64,000 nucleotides of DNA from Favolaschia claudopus (lineage: Eukaryota; Basidiomycota; Agaricomycetes; Agaricales; Mycenaceae), in NCBI GenBank assembly GCA_037176885.1, contig JAWWNJ010000225.1, positions 177,767 through 241,766 of the forward strand. Direction: 5' to 3'. Below, in pieces: positions 48,401 to 59,686 of this stretch. Below the pieces are notes generated by a model. It saw only the letters and a program-made list of their open reading frames with translations. It had not been told where the DNA came from and did no database searches. Within the stretch, counting starts at the first letter, position 1. Every line of letters starts with the position of its first letter. The translations under genes were made by a program, and so were the position numbers.

Positions 48401-51244
48401 CACCTCCCGTTTCTGCCTTCGGTAGTCTCAGCTCGACGGCGCCAAAACCCAACGGCCAGTGCTTCACCTGCTTTCGGTGCTCTGTCGCAATTAGGTGGAC
48501 AGAAAATCAGTGTTTGCACCAGTTTCTCCTGCCTCAACCCCCGCCGCAACACCACCCCCGTCACTTCCGGTGGTTTTGGCGCATTTAGTAACAGTGCAAC
48601 TAGTCTGACATCGTCTACAACTCCGGGCCAAGTCCTTTGGTGATCTGTTGAAGAGTGGGGCTGAGCCGCAAGATAAGCCCAAACCGGCATCTGCTTTCGG
48701 ATTCGCCCCTCAGGCTGACGCCCGGTCGCCCTCTCCTGCAGCCAGTATATCCATTCAGCAGCATGCACCTGTGTTTACGCCGCCTCCAAAAGAGCAGGCA
48801 ACCGAAGTCAAGGACACATCCAAGGAGCAAAGCAAGCCATCTCAATCCTTACCAACCAAGGACAAGGATGGAGACGCGAAAGGAACTACTTCTGAGTCTT
48901 CCTTCGGGGAGTTATCGCAGTCTAGTTCGTTTGTTGAAGTTTCAGGTGCCGAGGCAGAAGGACGATGCTGGATGGGGAGGCCGAGGACGCTGAGAGTGCA
49001 CCGGAGGACGATGACGGCGATTCTTTCCTGTCGGATAGCTTCGGCTCTGGTTCCGAGGCACCCCCAGACGATGACGACGGAGAAGATGATTCTCGCTCGC
49101 CATCCCCGTCAACAGTACCGCTCCCCCCTTCCAGGTCGCCCTCGTCCACACCTCGTGCGGAGGTACCCCCACAGATCGAGTATCCGAGTCACCCACCCCT
49201 TCAGAGGAAGAGGAGGAGGACGAAGGTTCTGATTCTTCTGAAGGTCGATTATCTACAATTCGCGAGGAGAGTACGACCCCCGCCCGGTAGCCCAGAGAAG
49301 AATCCGTCGCCGCCAACCAAGACTCCGCTTGCAGCTCCGATTCCCTGTCGCCCCATCGCCGTTCGGGATAGGTCTTGGCCGACCTAGCACCCGTCCTACC
49401 CGAAGCTCTCCTTTGGCGAACGCTCCCGTATCTGGAGACGAAGACGCAAAACAGCTAAGCCTACCTTTAAAGCACGACCTGCGTCCCCCAAGTCAGTGTT
49501 TGGGGTACTACCTCCTCAGCTGAAAACGGAATCCATCGAGGACAAGGCCGAACCCGAGGGCAAAACCACCGAGACCGAAAACTCCCCCTCTTTCTGCACT
49601 ATCCTTTGGATCATCAGCCCCCAAAGCTCCTCCGAATATACGAAAGTTCCCTTAGCTGGCGTTGCACTACCACCATTCCCAGTCCCTCGCTGGTATCACC
49701 CACATCGTCGAGTCCGCTGTCGCCTGGTAGTTTGTTTGGATTCGGTACACGAAGAATGTAGCCTCTCCGGCCGCACCTGCCGCCCGCACCGAAGGGTTTT
49801 TTCAGTTTACAGCCCACTAAGCCTGCTAGTCCGGTGCCAGTTGTGGTTCCTCCTCCGCCCGAGGCTACAATGGAGGAAGGAATGCAGAAAGAATGTGCCT
49901 TGTTATTCGCCAACATGACTCGCGAGTTAGAAGATGTAAGTTGGATAATTCGCTGGGTGCTTGACGACTAAATCTCTTCGTACAGTTCCGTTTACTGGCC
50001 CAGACTGCGAATCAGAAATTAGCGGAATTGAAGAAACCGGTTGGCGGATCTCGCCGCACTGCCGATCTCGGCGACAAAAACTAAATGGTCTCTGTCGGAC
50101 GCGGTACAATTTGGACAGACACTGCGGTTGTACGAGCAGGATTTAGCCAAATCTAAAGGAGGAGCGGTCTCAGAAGGAGGCATTGGTTCGGGAGTTGCAG
50201 AGCAACCTGCTCAAGGGTATGCTGATCTATCCATCCTCGCTCAAACACCCATGGGACTCACCTGAGCACAGCTGGTACGCGTAGAGAGGAGATTGGGCGA
50301 TTCATCAAGGCACAACATGATAAACGATTTCGCAAAAATGTTCAAGGCTCGCACCCTGGGTCCTGAACACCTCGAAACGCAGACGCATCTGCGGAGGAGT
50401 GTTCGAGTGAGTTGCCGTGTCCGTTGTATTCTTCCATTAACCAAGACCCCGTCTTCAGGCTATTCGGGATCGTATTCAAAAACTTGAGTCACATCTTCAG
50501 GAATCTAAGAAGCGGCTCAGTCGTGCCAATTCTGGCACTCCTGGCTTACGGTGAGTCCAACCAACAAGATAAATCCTGCCCTCTAATCAAGGTGTAGTGC
50601 TCCTACGCTTGACACCTTGAACCGGACATTCCGAAACATGGATATAGCCCTCGATAATCAGACCAATGAGGTTGAACGGTTGACCGCTCGAGTGGCGAAA
50701 CTCGACATGAAGGCGGGACAGCGCAGCAATCCGTCATATAGCACTCGGGATGCCCGTCTTCCTGATATAGCGACCAGGCAGCGCCCTCTGAATGTAACTC
50801 CCCATGTCGCAGTAACCACAGCAGCAGCTCTCAACGCCGAGCGGTCGGCACACAAATTGAAACGCGCCCTGTTGTCTGTGCGTAAAGAACCTCTACTGAA
50901 TACGCAAGCGGCGTCTGCACCTCCCGCTGTGCAGGCGTTCAAGACGCCCCAGAAGGCTGGCATTAACTTGGGCCTGGGACTGAACGGAAGCGCACCGTCG
51001 ACGCCCCCTCCGCCGGCCCATGCTTGATTTCGACGATTTTCCCGAGGACAATTTTAATCCGTCACCTATACTGCCGACGAGACGAGGCGCAGGCGGAGGG
51101 TCGAAGACGCGTATTTCTAGCTCTGTACCTCTGAGACGGAGTCCTGCAGGGCAATCCACGCCCTCGCCGCCCCCCTCGTTTGACTGGGGTCCTTTGCCGA
51201 CCTTCCAGAAGCCAGCCTCAACCAATCCGTTCTCCCCGACTTAG
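45498..51244 (+). CDS. FG-repeat nucleoporin of the NUP159/NUP214 type, frame-disrupted
   Basis: Cytoplasmic-side nuclear pore protein that helps mRNA export. The N-terminal beta-propeller spans about 45.5-46.9 kb: FRLLNKQTRVTLSPEFLDPS, GLIISPLSELRDAFNTSSDT, LLAGTGTGEIL, SWSPKGKQLAIGLRSGDIL, FQQSQENQLSIPLDKNDND, YAYLNDGTIQGWYI. FG repeats of the AFG/SGFG type fill about 46.98-48.7 kb (SGFGQSSTSAFGGQGQ, QPAFGQSSFG). An acidic Ser-rich region reaches 49.9 kb, followed by a coiled coil (LFANMTRELEDFRLLAQTAN, KLAELKKP). Exons fall in all three frames. Some changes are introns, but several sit inside motifs (near 45710, 45983, 46410) and look like one-base errors. An extra base near 51240 would extend the end to 51276 (DLGGLLGGGWIW). 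Confidence 0.87.
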
Positions 51245-51499
51245 GTGGCCTCTTGGGTGGCGGATGGATTTGGTAGCAAAAAGTAGTTGGAGCTTTTCCC
51301 TTTGAATAGAATTGTTTTCGACAGATATCATACAAGTACAACTTGTGGTCAAGATGCTACGGCGTCGGGTGGCCGTTTGAATTTTCTTCTTCATTACCTA
51401 CAACACCATTCACCGTCCCCATTTCTGTGGATTGATCTTCTGGATAGTAAATGATGGATTCAAGGTGGGCGAGGGCGGCCTGTGGAAGGAGGCCAAGTT

Positions 51500-52223
51500 C
51501 TAGTATGGAGCATAGCGGTTATCGTTGAGGAAATCGCTGCGCACCCTCCCAACTTCGCTGAGTTCCTGGTCGTCATCGCCCGTAAACACCTCGAAATTTC
51601 CCGTGTCAGCGTCAATTAAGGCGTCCATTCCTCGTCGTCCTGAAGCCGAAGCCTTGTCTGGGTGCAAGGCCGCGCCATCGCGAGAGAGCCTCGAATATCG
51701 GTTCCACTGCCAATGTTCTTGATTCAAGTCAATGGGCACATATCGCGCAAAACGTACGCGAATCAGCGCTTTGGGGCACGATAGAAAGTTCGCGCATATC
51801 GCTCATTCTCTCATTCGAGCAGCGCCTTCCGGTTCACCAGCGTGTCATCGAGTTGGCAATATATTGAGGGGGCCCGGCCTCTGCGCGAGAGATGGCGTGC
51901 AGGGTGATGGCTGGGTACTCGATTTGAAAACCGCGTCCAGTGGTCGACATGAATGCTAGAACGCTGGAGTGAATCGATTTCCAGTACTAGAGAGAAAAAT
52001 AACACGGATCGAACCTTTCTATTATATACAAAGTGCCTTTTGCACCGTCCTCCGGCGAAAACCCATCCAGTGGAGGATCCAGCGCTACCGAGACATTTTC
52101 CTCCTTGTGTCGAAGCACGGCCGGGATGTCGGAGAAAGAAGCGGGAGTTTCTGCTGCAATAGTTGTGCGCTCTTCGCGCGAGACAAAGTGTGGAACGCTG
52201 GTTATCGGCGTTGTTGAAGGCAT
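51500..52223 (-). CDS. pICln / CLNS1A homologue (methylosome subunit)
   Basis: PH-like chaperone that delivers Sm proteins to the arginine methyltransferase PRMT5 during snRNP assembly. Start MPSTTPITSVPHFVSREE, then NVSVALDPPLDGFSPEDGAK, GTLYIIE (strand of the PH fold), STTGRGFQIEYPAITLHAIS, GPPSIYCQLDD, and the acidic end MDALIDADTGNFEVFTGDDD. The segment EPIFEALSR before LHPDKASASG lies in a different frame from the rest, so one base appears to be missing near 51680. Exon edges approximate. It is divergent from SH3 copy B, with 103 bp between starts. Confidence 0.85.
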
Positions 52224-52326
52224 CGAGCAAGAGTTTTCAAAATTTGATCGTGCTTCTCTTGCTTACGCGCCACAGCTGACATGCGCTGACACTCGACCGA
52301 AACTTGACCAGAACCTCAACTGCGCC
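52224..52326. promoter_or_regulatory. Divergent promoter spacer, pICln / SH3 copy B
   Basis: 103 bp between two start codons pointing apart; the 5' UTRs must be short. Confidence 0.5.
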
Positions 52327-53434
52327 ATGGATTCGTCGGCTTTGCTCGCCCACATCGTTTCTCAGACCCGCCAGAATGTCGAGTTTCTGATATCCCAGAG
52401 GACAGATTTCTCCTGCAGACGGGCGCGATATCATGGCGAAATTACCGATCGCGTCTGACAGGTCAATGGTGGCGCTTGAGCAGCAGACTCAGAATCTGCT
52501 CATAACTCCGCCTCCCAAGTCTTCCTCAAACACCTGCCGCGGCGCAACCCCGTCCAAGCGAAGGCTCTCTGGGGCTTCAATGAGAATGGACAGGTTCGCT
52601 ACTTAATACTTGGAGTCTCCGTGTCCCAAGTGTCTTCAGAACTCTCAAGACCTCAGTTTCCGTGCGGGGAGACATAATTGAGATCGTTCACGAATCGAAC
52701 TCAGACTGGTTGGTGTATTTCTGGGTCGCTCGTCGACTGCACCTAAGCACGCTTACTCAGGTGGACTGGTCGACTGCACGGCAGAGAAGGTGTATTCCCT
52801 GCTAATTATGTGAGAAGCTGGCTTCCTCCCCTCCTTTGTCATACGACTCACGCCGATACATATTCCGCGCCGTCTGTCCCGTCGTTTCCTGGCCAGCCGT
52901 CGTACGAGCCTGCGTATCAGTCCTCCGCCAGTCCCCCCGCCGCTTACCGGGGCGAATATCAACCTCCTGCAGGTGGATATCAGCAAGGTCACTGAGATTT
53001 ATTTCCGTCGCTATGTCTGACAATCATTCAGGATATCAAGCACCTGCACCTTACTCCCGCTCCTTCAGGCCCTCCGCAGCCATACAATCCGTATATGCCT
53101 CCTCAGAAACATGTACAATACCCCACCTCCTTTAGCTCCGAAACCGTCACCGGCTCCTCCTGCGGATACTCAGGCGCAACAAGCTGGTGAGGAACTTTGT
53201 CATGGCATGTTTTTGCCCCTCACCTCTGTTCCCTGTCTTAACCAGCCCCGCCGCCTGGGTCTCCCAAGAAAAGCAAATTCGGAAAGTACGGCAGCATTGT
53301 TGGTCAGTCCGCTGCTGGTGGGCTAGGATTTGGAGCTGGTACGAGGGTTCCCCTTCATCCAACTAAGCCGCCCATCATCGCGTCCTTTGCTAGGCTCTGC
53401 CGTCGGAAGTGGGATCATCAACTCTATTTTCTGA
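52327..53434 (+). CDS. SH3-domain protein of the LSB1/PIN3 type, copy B
   Basis: Paralogue of the gene at 44511-45405. N-terminus MDSSALLAHIVSQTRQNVEF, then QISPADGRDIMAKLPIA. The SH3 domain begins ALWGFNENGQ and continues DLSFRAGDIIEIVHESNSDW, WTGRLHGREGVFPANYV. A Pro/Tyr/Gln-rich linker follows (PSVPSFPGQPSYEPAYQSSA), a prion-like composition also known in yeast Pin3. The C-terminus is KKSKFGKYGSIVGQSAAGGL ... SAVGSGIINSIF. Two single-base excesses break the frame: GG at 52400-52401 and the G4 run at 52666-52669; removing one G from each restores family text. Exon edges approximate. Confidence 0.87.
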
Positions 53435-53765
53435 ATTTTACAGACTTGCAGTACATGCACTGCGTCCATCACAGATCAAAGGTATATTCATCTCGGAGTT
53501 TGTGCTCGTCTTAGAAAACTATGGTGTATACACAGTAGTTTATGTATCCCAGTGCGAGGAGTTTCTATCCAATTATTGGAGCAAGTCTTAAGTTCGTGCG
53601 CTTCGGCAATTTCACCTGCTACACAAGCGTGGGAATTTGACGTGCAAATTGAGATCACCAAAGCAGGTATTACGTCGTGGGTTAGACACAGCTTGTACCG
53701 CACTCTTAAGTCGGACGGTCGTCCGCAGCGTCTCTTCCCTTCCTCCTCCATCTCCATCCCCCGAC

Positions 53766-55331
53766 ATGTCTCTGCTCGATAGAATAAAGGATGGCATTAC
53801 CGCCATCGTCCCCGCCAACAACAAGCGTCGCAACACAATTCCGCCACCTCAAGGAATAGGAAACGTTGGTGCCGGCCACGCTAATTTCGAGGATGATGTA
53901 CGTCTTTTATGCTTCTCCCCTCCCACAGACAGCAGACAGCTAGTTCTTCGTTCGAAACCTTACATAAGCTTGCTGTCTGCCTCCTCTGCTCGTATCGCGC
54001 TCGTATGAGCTCCTCGAACGACCTGCTCATATTTCTCATTTGTCTCCCATTTGCCTGGACATTCTGGCTATGGGTGGGTTCGCATATACCGAGAAACTAT
54101 CTCCATCATCTTCGCGTGGTGTTGCTCTCTTGACGCGTCGGCTAACGCGTTTTTGTATCTTAGATGATAGTTTCAAAACCTATGATCGTCTTCCACTCTG
54201 GCCAAGTATTCTTCAATTTTCTGGCAATGGCTACTTTTGCAAGTGTAGCCGCGTTCCAGGCAAAGTGGCACGTAGGACCATGTTCGTCGCGTCTCGTTCA
54301 AGCGATATGATTTCGTACTCATCAATTAACTCGCAGCTGGTCTCACTGGATTCGCCATATTTCTGTCAATCTTGGGGATGCTACTTCCCCTCTTCATGCT
54401 TCTCGTACCTGTGGCCTACGAGGTGCGCTCCAGTGATTCTGTTGAAGTAACAGCTGTTAATACGTTTACAGAAATACGATAAATTCATTCGTCTTGCGCG
54501 TGCATTGAAAGAAGTTCGCGTCGGTTTCATACTCACGGGAACGGGAACTGCATTCGCCTTGCTAATAGCGTTAGTATCAAAAGTTCTTCTCATCGTGCAT
54601 CTTGATACTCACTTTCAGAAAGATTTACCACAACCATATCTGCTTTCACGCAGCCGGGATGCAAAGACGCATCCAAGGACCCACACGCGGGAGACCGCGA
54701 TGATGGATTCGTCAAGGGACTAGGGGGATGGTGTAGCACGAAGAAGGCTGGCGCCATCTTCTTTTGGGGCGCATTCATCTTCTGGGGTGCTTCCCTGGTT
54801 CTCCTGGTATTGGACTGGCGAGGCGGCAAACTGCACTCGCACTCCGGTCCCCGCGATCCCCCCTTCACCCATCCTCAGCAAGAAGCCACGGAATTCGAAA
54901 TGGACTATGACCCAGACGACGAAGAATACCAGCATATTCCACCAGTGCGCCGCGCTACCGCATCCGACGGTCCTGCATCGTATGATTCAGCTCCGTATGA
55001 TTCCGCTCCATCAGGCGGGGCCAATCCCTTCTCCGACGCCAACCGCTATAATACGCCACAGACGCCGCCTGTACATGGCCGACCCAGTGTCGATGCGTAC
55101 GGCGCGTTCTCTGATCCGGCGCCATCTGGCTTCTCCCCTGCAGCACCGCGATTCGGTGCAGGCGGTGGCGGCCCGCCCGTTATTCCTGAGCAGGATCTGG
55201 GTCCGTCCGTCGGCATGAGCCGCACGATGCAATATGCGGACCCGTACGCTGCCGTGCGAGCTTCGATCGCTCCGGGCGGCAACACCCCACCGCAACAGGG
55301 CTACGATAGCGGATATCAAGGCTATCGGTGA
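53766..55331 (+). CDS. MARVEL-like four-helix membrane protein
   Basis: Predicted integral membrane protein. N-terminus MSLLDRIKDGITAIVPANNK, then an exon with AMGGFAYTEK. Four hydrophobic segments follow: VFFNFLAMATFASVAAFQAK, LTGFAIFLSILGMLLPLFML, VGFILTGTGTAFALLIA, and IFFWGAFIFWGASLVLLVLD. Between the third and fourth lies a loop with Cys and acidic residues (TQPGCKDASKDPHAGDRDDG), likely extracellular. The cytoplasmic tail of about 150 residues is rich in Pro, Ser, Asp and Tyr (DYDPDDEEYQHIPPVRR; several SYDSAP-type motifs). Such tails are common in basidiomycete MARVEL proteins of unknown role. The 5' exons are approximate. No frame disruption seen. Confidence 0.8.
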
Positions 55332-55697
55332 CAGTAGTGTTGCGTGGAGTAAGGAGATAAACGAATGCGTTTTGCGCCGTCGAGGCCTCCTTGGTTGATG
55401 ACCTTCACGATACATACTGCTACAATTATTGTAGTACCAAGCTAAGTGTATACTGCTACGCATAGGACGAACATAACTTAAGTATATAATGCTGCGATTG
55501 ACATTTCTGCTCATTTGAGGCGTGTTGAATGCTTATGCGACCCCAAAAGCCGATGATTAGGGCGAAATCAGGTTGCATTGGCGGTGCCCAAAACTGGTAC
55601 CAGAATATAGAGATGTAAATACCTCAGACTACTCAGTAACTCGATAGTTCCACGGCGAACGCGACCGCAAGCTTTGAAAAGCTAGTTCAAGCGTCAA

Positions 55698-57372
55698 CTA
55701 CAATGAAGGGCTGCGCAAAAACATATGAACGTACTGCAACATGTGGTCAAATGAAAATCCAGGCACATCGATTCTGTCATTAGGGGTGTGGACGTCTGCA
55801 ACAAAAGTTATGGTAAGTGCTGTGACCGTTGCAAGTTATGTGTATCCTGACTTGGGTTTGTGTCTTTGAATTTGGCTTCAAGGGTATGGCAGCTCGGGTA
55901 TCCGGCCTTCTTCCAGCTGCTGTGGTCGCTGCTCGGTCCCCGCCGGAGGGATTGACGGGGTAGGCGTCCTTCACCCACGGAATATCCACTGCTCGATGTT
56001 CGTTGTGAGAATCAACTGATGCAGTCAACATGTAACTCACGATGTTGGTCGATGAGTTGGGTGAGGAATTCGGTCAATGCTTCGTCGACTTGGATTCGTT
56101 GGTTATGACGGCGATTTCCTCTGGGAGGTCTGGATTGTGGTAGGCCTTGTTTAAAAGAGAAGAACGTTGGCAATGTGAATCAGAAAAGAAAAGTTTCGAA
56201 GGCTGACTGTCATGTCGAATTGAATCATCCCTCGGACCACTTTGCCTGTAGATTCGAAGCGGGAAGCGAGCCACTGCGATCCGAGAAGGCCTCCCTAAAA
56301 AAAGTGGTAAGAGGAGGAGGTTGAGTAACCCATGATCCAAACTTACCTCCTCCCCGGCATAGAAATGGAATTCTAGCGGGGAAACTGGAATGTACCCGGA
56401 TACCAAGAGTGCTGGAAGAGATGCTCGTTGAGCGATGCAAATGAGCGCGAGGTCGAACAGGCTAACCTCGATAGGCTTCGAGAATGGTGACTGTTCCGGA
56501 GCCGTCATCCCCAGCACCAGGAGCCCGGCTAGAAATTCAATGCGTCAGATGTCAGATAGACAAGAAGGAGATAGCTGGAGACGGACTCGGAATGGTTTCT
56601 CTGGTTGATACTATCTATGTGAGCACCGATAATTGTTACCGGATCGGAGTCGAGAGCGTCGGGAGGCGATATGCTAACGACCTGAACGAAATTCAGCAGC
56701 TATGTCGGAACGGCCATTTTGCCCTCACGATGGACTTCTGCTTCCAAGGGTGGTCAACGTGTTCGATAGAAATGAGATCCTGTTGGTCTTCGCTCGCAAG
56801 TTCGGCTGTGTAAGTGAGAATTTTCGCATAAAGCCACTCTGAAGCTTCACGGCCAGTTTCGGTCTGGTAGTAGCGTGTGTGGTACGACGTTAGATGCTCC
56901 AAATTCACTCTAGGCTCGTCCTTGGAGAGATGAGATAAGATGCCGGCGACGATCGTCGAGTTCGGGGACGGATACGAGAGATGCGGCTTTTCGGATAGTG
57001 TTCCCAGAAACGGCGTCTCCGTACTGTGACAATCTGCATTGGAAACATAGAGAAAGTGCTCGCGCTGTGAGCTCACATGTCCATGAAATCCCAGCCCATA
57101 GACTTTGCTTCGAACTTTTGGCGTTCGGTCATCCATTGCGGTTCAGAATCCAGTGAGAACTGAATCAAACGACGTTCGTCCAAGTCCAGATCGATTCCTG
57201 GGAGTGACTGAGAAAATGCATATGGCAAGTCGCTATTCTGTGTTGCACACCATTCTGCTGTTCCTTGAATTGGGCAGTCTCGAGGTGTGCGTTGAGAGGT
57301 GTCCTGCTCAGATTGCGCGGCCGCGGCCAAGGAAGCAAAGGCACAGAAAAATGTGAGGATAGCACGGTGCAT
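55698..57372 (-). CDS. Secreted M28 family zinc aminopeptidase
   Basis: Leucine-aminopeptidase-type exopeptidase. Signal peptide (MHRAILTFFCAFASLAAAAQ), propeptide, then the catalytic domain. Visible motifs are VTIIGAHIDSIN (first zinc ligands), APGAGDDGSGTVTILEA (bridging Asp), YAGEEGGLLGSQWLASRF (general base and zinc ligand Glu), GMIQFDMT, SDHSSWKKAGYPSCHTLEA, and the end NDRIDVPGFSFDHMLQYVHM. An intron splits the segment between AGEE and GGLLGS. The run of four C at 55938-55941 seems one base short, because SDHSSW lies in another frame than the upstream DIPWVKDAYP. A TATA box lies on the minus strand at 57410-57415. It is divergent from the AA14 gene. Confidence 0.88.
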
Positions 57373-57628
57373 TTGGAGAGCAGCGCGGTCGATGGATGGC
57401 GTCGAGAGGTTTATAGGCGATAATTGTGTGATGCGCAGTCTGTGTTGATCACTGCGGGCAGCATGGGGCCCATCGTCAGCGCTGCGGGAATTTGCAAAGG
57501 CGTAAGCGTGTGGCTGTGTTGATAGGACAATGCCGACGCGCCTGGACAATAGCGACTATTATAGCACGCTTGATAAAAGATGAGGCTGCCTGTCGTGTTG
57601 ACCGTCCTCTAACTTGTCCTTCTCCGCC
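57373..57628. promoter_or_regulatory. Divergent promoter region, M28 aminopeptidase / AA14 enzyme
   Basis: 256 bp shared by two secreted-enzyme genes. A TATAAA lies on the minus strand at 57410-57415, close to the aminopeptidase start. Co-regulation is plausible but not shown. Confidence 0.5.
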
Positions 57629-59287
57629 ATGGTCCCCCTCATCCTCTTCTCTTTTTCTTCTCTTCTTTTTCCCTTTGCTGCCGCTCATGTGGCAGCCTGG
57701 CACAAGGGCAAGTCCATCTGCGTTCCCGTTGCTCAAATCGCGTGTTCTGACGCGTCATTCAGGCATGTACTGTCTCAATGGAACCACACCTGGCCACGAC
57801 GACCAGGATTTTAACTCTATCGCCAACCCGTTATTCAATGTACTATAGTCTTCTGCGTCGCCACCCGTCAACTCAATAATTTTTCAATTCATAGTTGAAG
57901 AAAGACGACTGGTGGTTTCATGGACTCGACCAAGTCCGTTACGCGCTCCAGCTCCCGTCACTTCTAATCGCTCGTCACTCAGTGCAACCAATTTCCACCC
58001 GCCGACGGCGATTTTCTTGAACTGTGCGTCTTTGTGCTCATTTCGGCTGTGCCTGTCCTCAAATCCGAACCAGTCCTGCCAACGGGAGTTTACAGTGGAA
58101 CTGGCCGTCAATCGAGCATTCACTACGTTGAGTTATGGCGGCATGAACACAGGCACGTCCGTTGTCCAGATCGATATCTCAACTCTTATGCCACCGCTCT
58201 ACAGGAGACTTCCTGATGGTCAAAACTACCCAAACGGTCTCGGGGGCCAAGATTGTATTAGTGCTTTCAACAGTGCGGCTCCGCCACTATTCTTCCGAGA
58301 TATCACACCGTCTGACTCTTCCAAAGTTCATACCCAGAACGAGAGCATGGCCTCTGGCAGCGCGTTTGCGATCTCATGTATGTCCGATCTTAGCCACTAA
58401 TTGCCCATTTGACCGCGCCTATCTTCAGACCAGGTTTGCCCTACGTTTCTCCGATAGGTAGCGAACTGACCAATCATAGTCGGATCTTTCCAAGTCACTC
58501 CCGAAAATCTAGTCGTGTTCACTACTCTCTACCAGTAAGCGTACTATACATCTTGAACCCGTCGAAAGTTAACCTCGCGCCAGCACGCCGTGGAAACGTA
58601 TCGCCACATACGAAGTTCCAGACCTTCCTGAATGTCCGGATGGCGGCTGCATCTGTGCTGTAAGCTAAATTGATTGTAGTATCCCGCTATACATCGCTGA
58701 CTTGTCGTCAGTGGGCTGGGTCCCGAACGGATGTGGCGAGCCCAACATGTATATGCAAGGTTCATCGCTTCATCGTTTCCCGCTGTGGAAGCCGCTCACC
58801 TCCCTCTAGGTTTCCGATGCAAAGTCACCGGTCAGCCCGGAAAATACGCCGTTGCTCCCGCTGTAGCTCCGACCTACTGCGCAGACAACTCGGCAGATTG
58901 CACCTCGGGCCCCCGACAAATGATTGTGAGTGATTATCATTCGGACACGTTCACTGGTTTGCGACATCTCATCTCATCCCGTTGTCATTTAGTACTGGAA
59001 CCAGGCGGAGGGCAACAATATCGATGTTTCTGGTAATGACGCGCGGGGCTTCCCAAAGTCGCCCGCGTATAATGCCGTGCTGGGATTCGCAGAGGGTATG
59101 TGATTAGTTTCTTCCACGTTCATAACAGCGTTACGAATCTCGAGCAGGTGCTCAGCACGACATATTCTCGACAAATTCTGCTCCCACTGGTCCCTCTGGT
59201 CCGTCCGGCAAGCCGAGTGCAGCTCAAGGACGGCCGTCTTCTTACTGGTTACAGTATACGGGACTGTTGCTCCTCTCTTTGGCATGA
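57629..59287 (+). CDS. Lytic polysaccharide monooxygenase of the AA14 type, GPI-anchored form
   Basis: Copper enzyme of the class reported to attack xylan-coated cellulose in wood decay. The signal peptide ends FPFAAA, leaving histidine as the first mature residue ([20 protein letters not shown]), as needed for the copper histidine brace. Then come [119 protein letters not shown], and a Ser/Pro-rich tail with a hydrophobic end ([12 protein letters not shown]) that fits GPI attachment. The first intron (57708-57762) is GC-AG (AAGG|GCAAGT). The T run at 58089-58091 seems one base short. Family naming rests on remembered AA14 features. Confidence 0.82.
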
Positions 59288-59686
59288 ATCAACTTACGTT
59301 TCATTGGTGTATGATTTCTGTCTCTTGCACTTGTTCGTCTTCTTAACCGTCTGCAGTGACGAATCACACATGACTATCAACGACATCCTAGTGTATCTAT
59401 AGGGCTTTTAGATTACTTGTATCACCATAATAACCCAAATCGCTGCTCGCAGCTTAGACGATGCGGAATGCGAATCACAATGGAACATGCTACACATTCG
59501 TACAGTTACGACAAGGGGTCTACAATACACATAGATGAGCTCTAGGAAACTATAGTGATATATATGTGCTAGATGAGGTCAGAAATATACACAAAGCAAG
59601 AATTCACAGAGCGAGAGGAGAGGATATAATGAGAAATAATAAAAAAGGAGAAAAAAGATAACCAAGAAGCCCTGCATAGGCATAGT
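59288..59686. other. Convergent 3' intergenic region
   Basis: About 400 bp between two stop codons facing each other. AT-rich tracts near 59560-59650 probably hold the 3' UTR and terminator of the minus-strand gene. No gene seen. Confidence 0.5.

Noticed and set aside
58150..58210. Possible sixth GC-AG intron in the AA14 gene (AACACAG|GCACGT)
   Set aside because: A normal GT donor a few bases later keeps the frame (NTGTRLPDG), while the GC donor does not.
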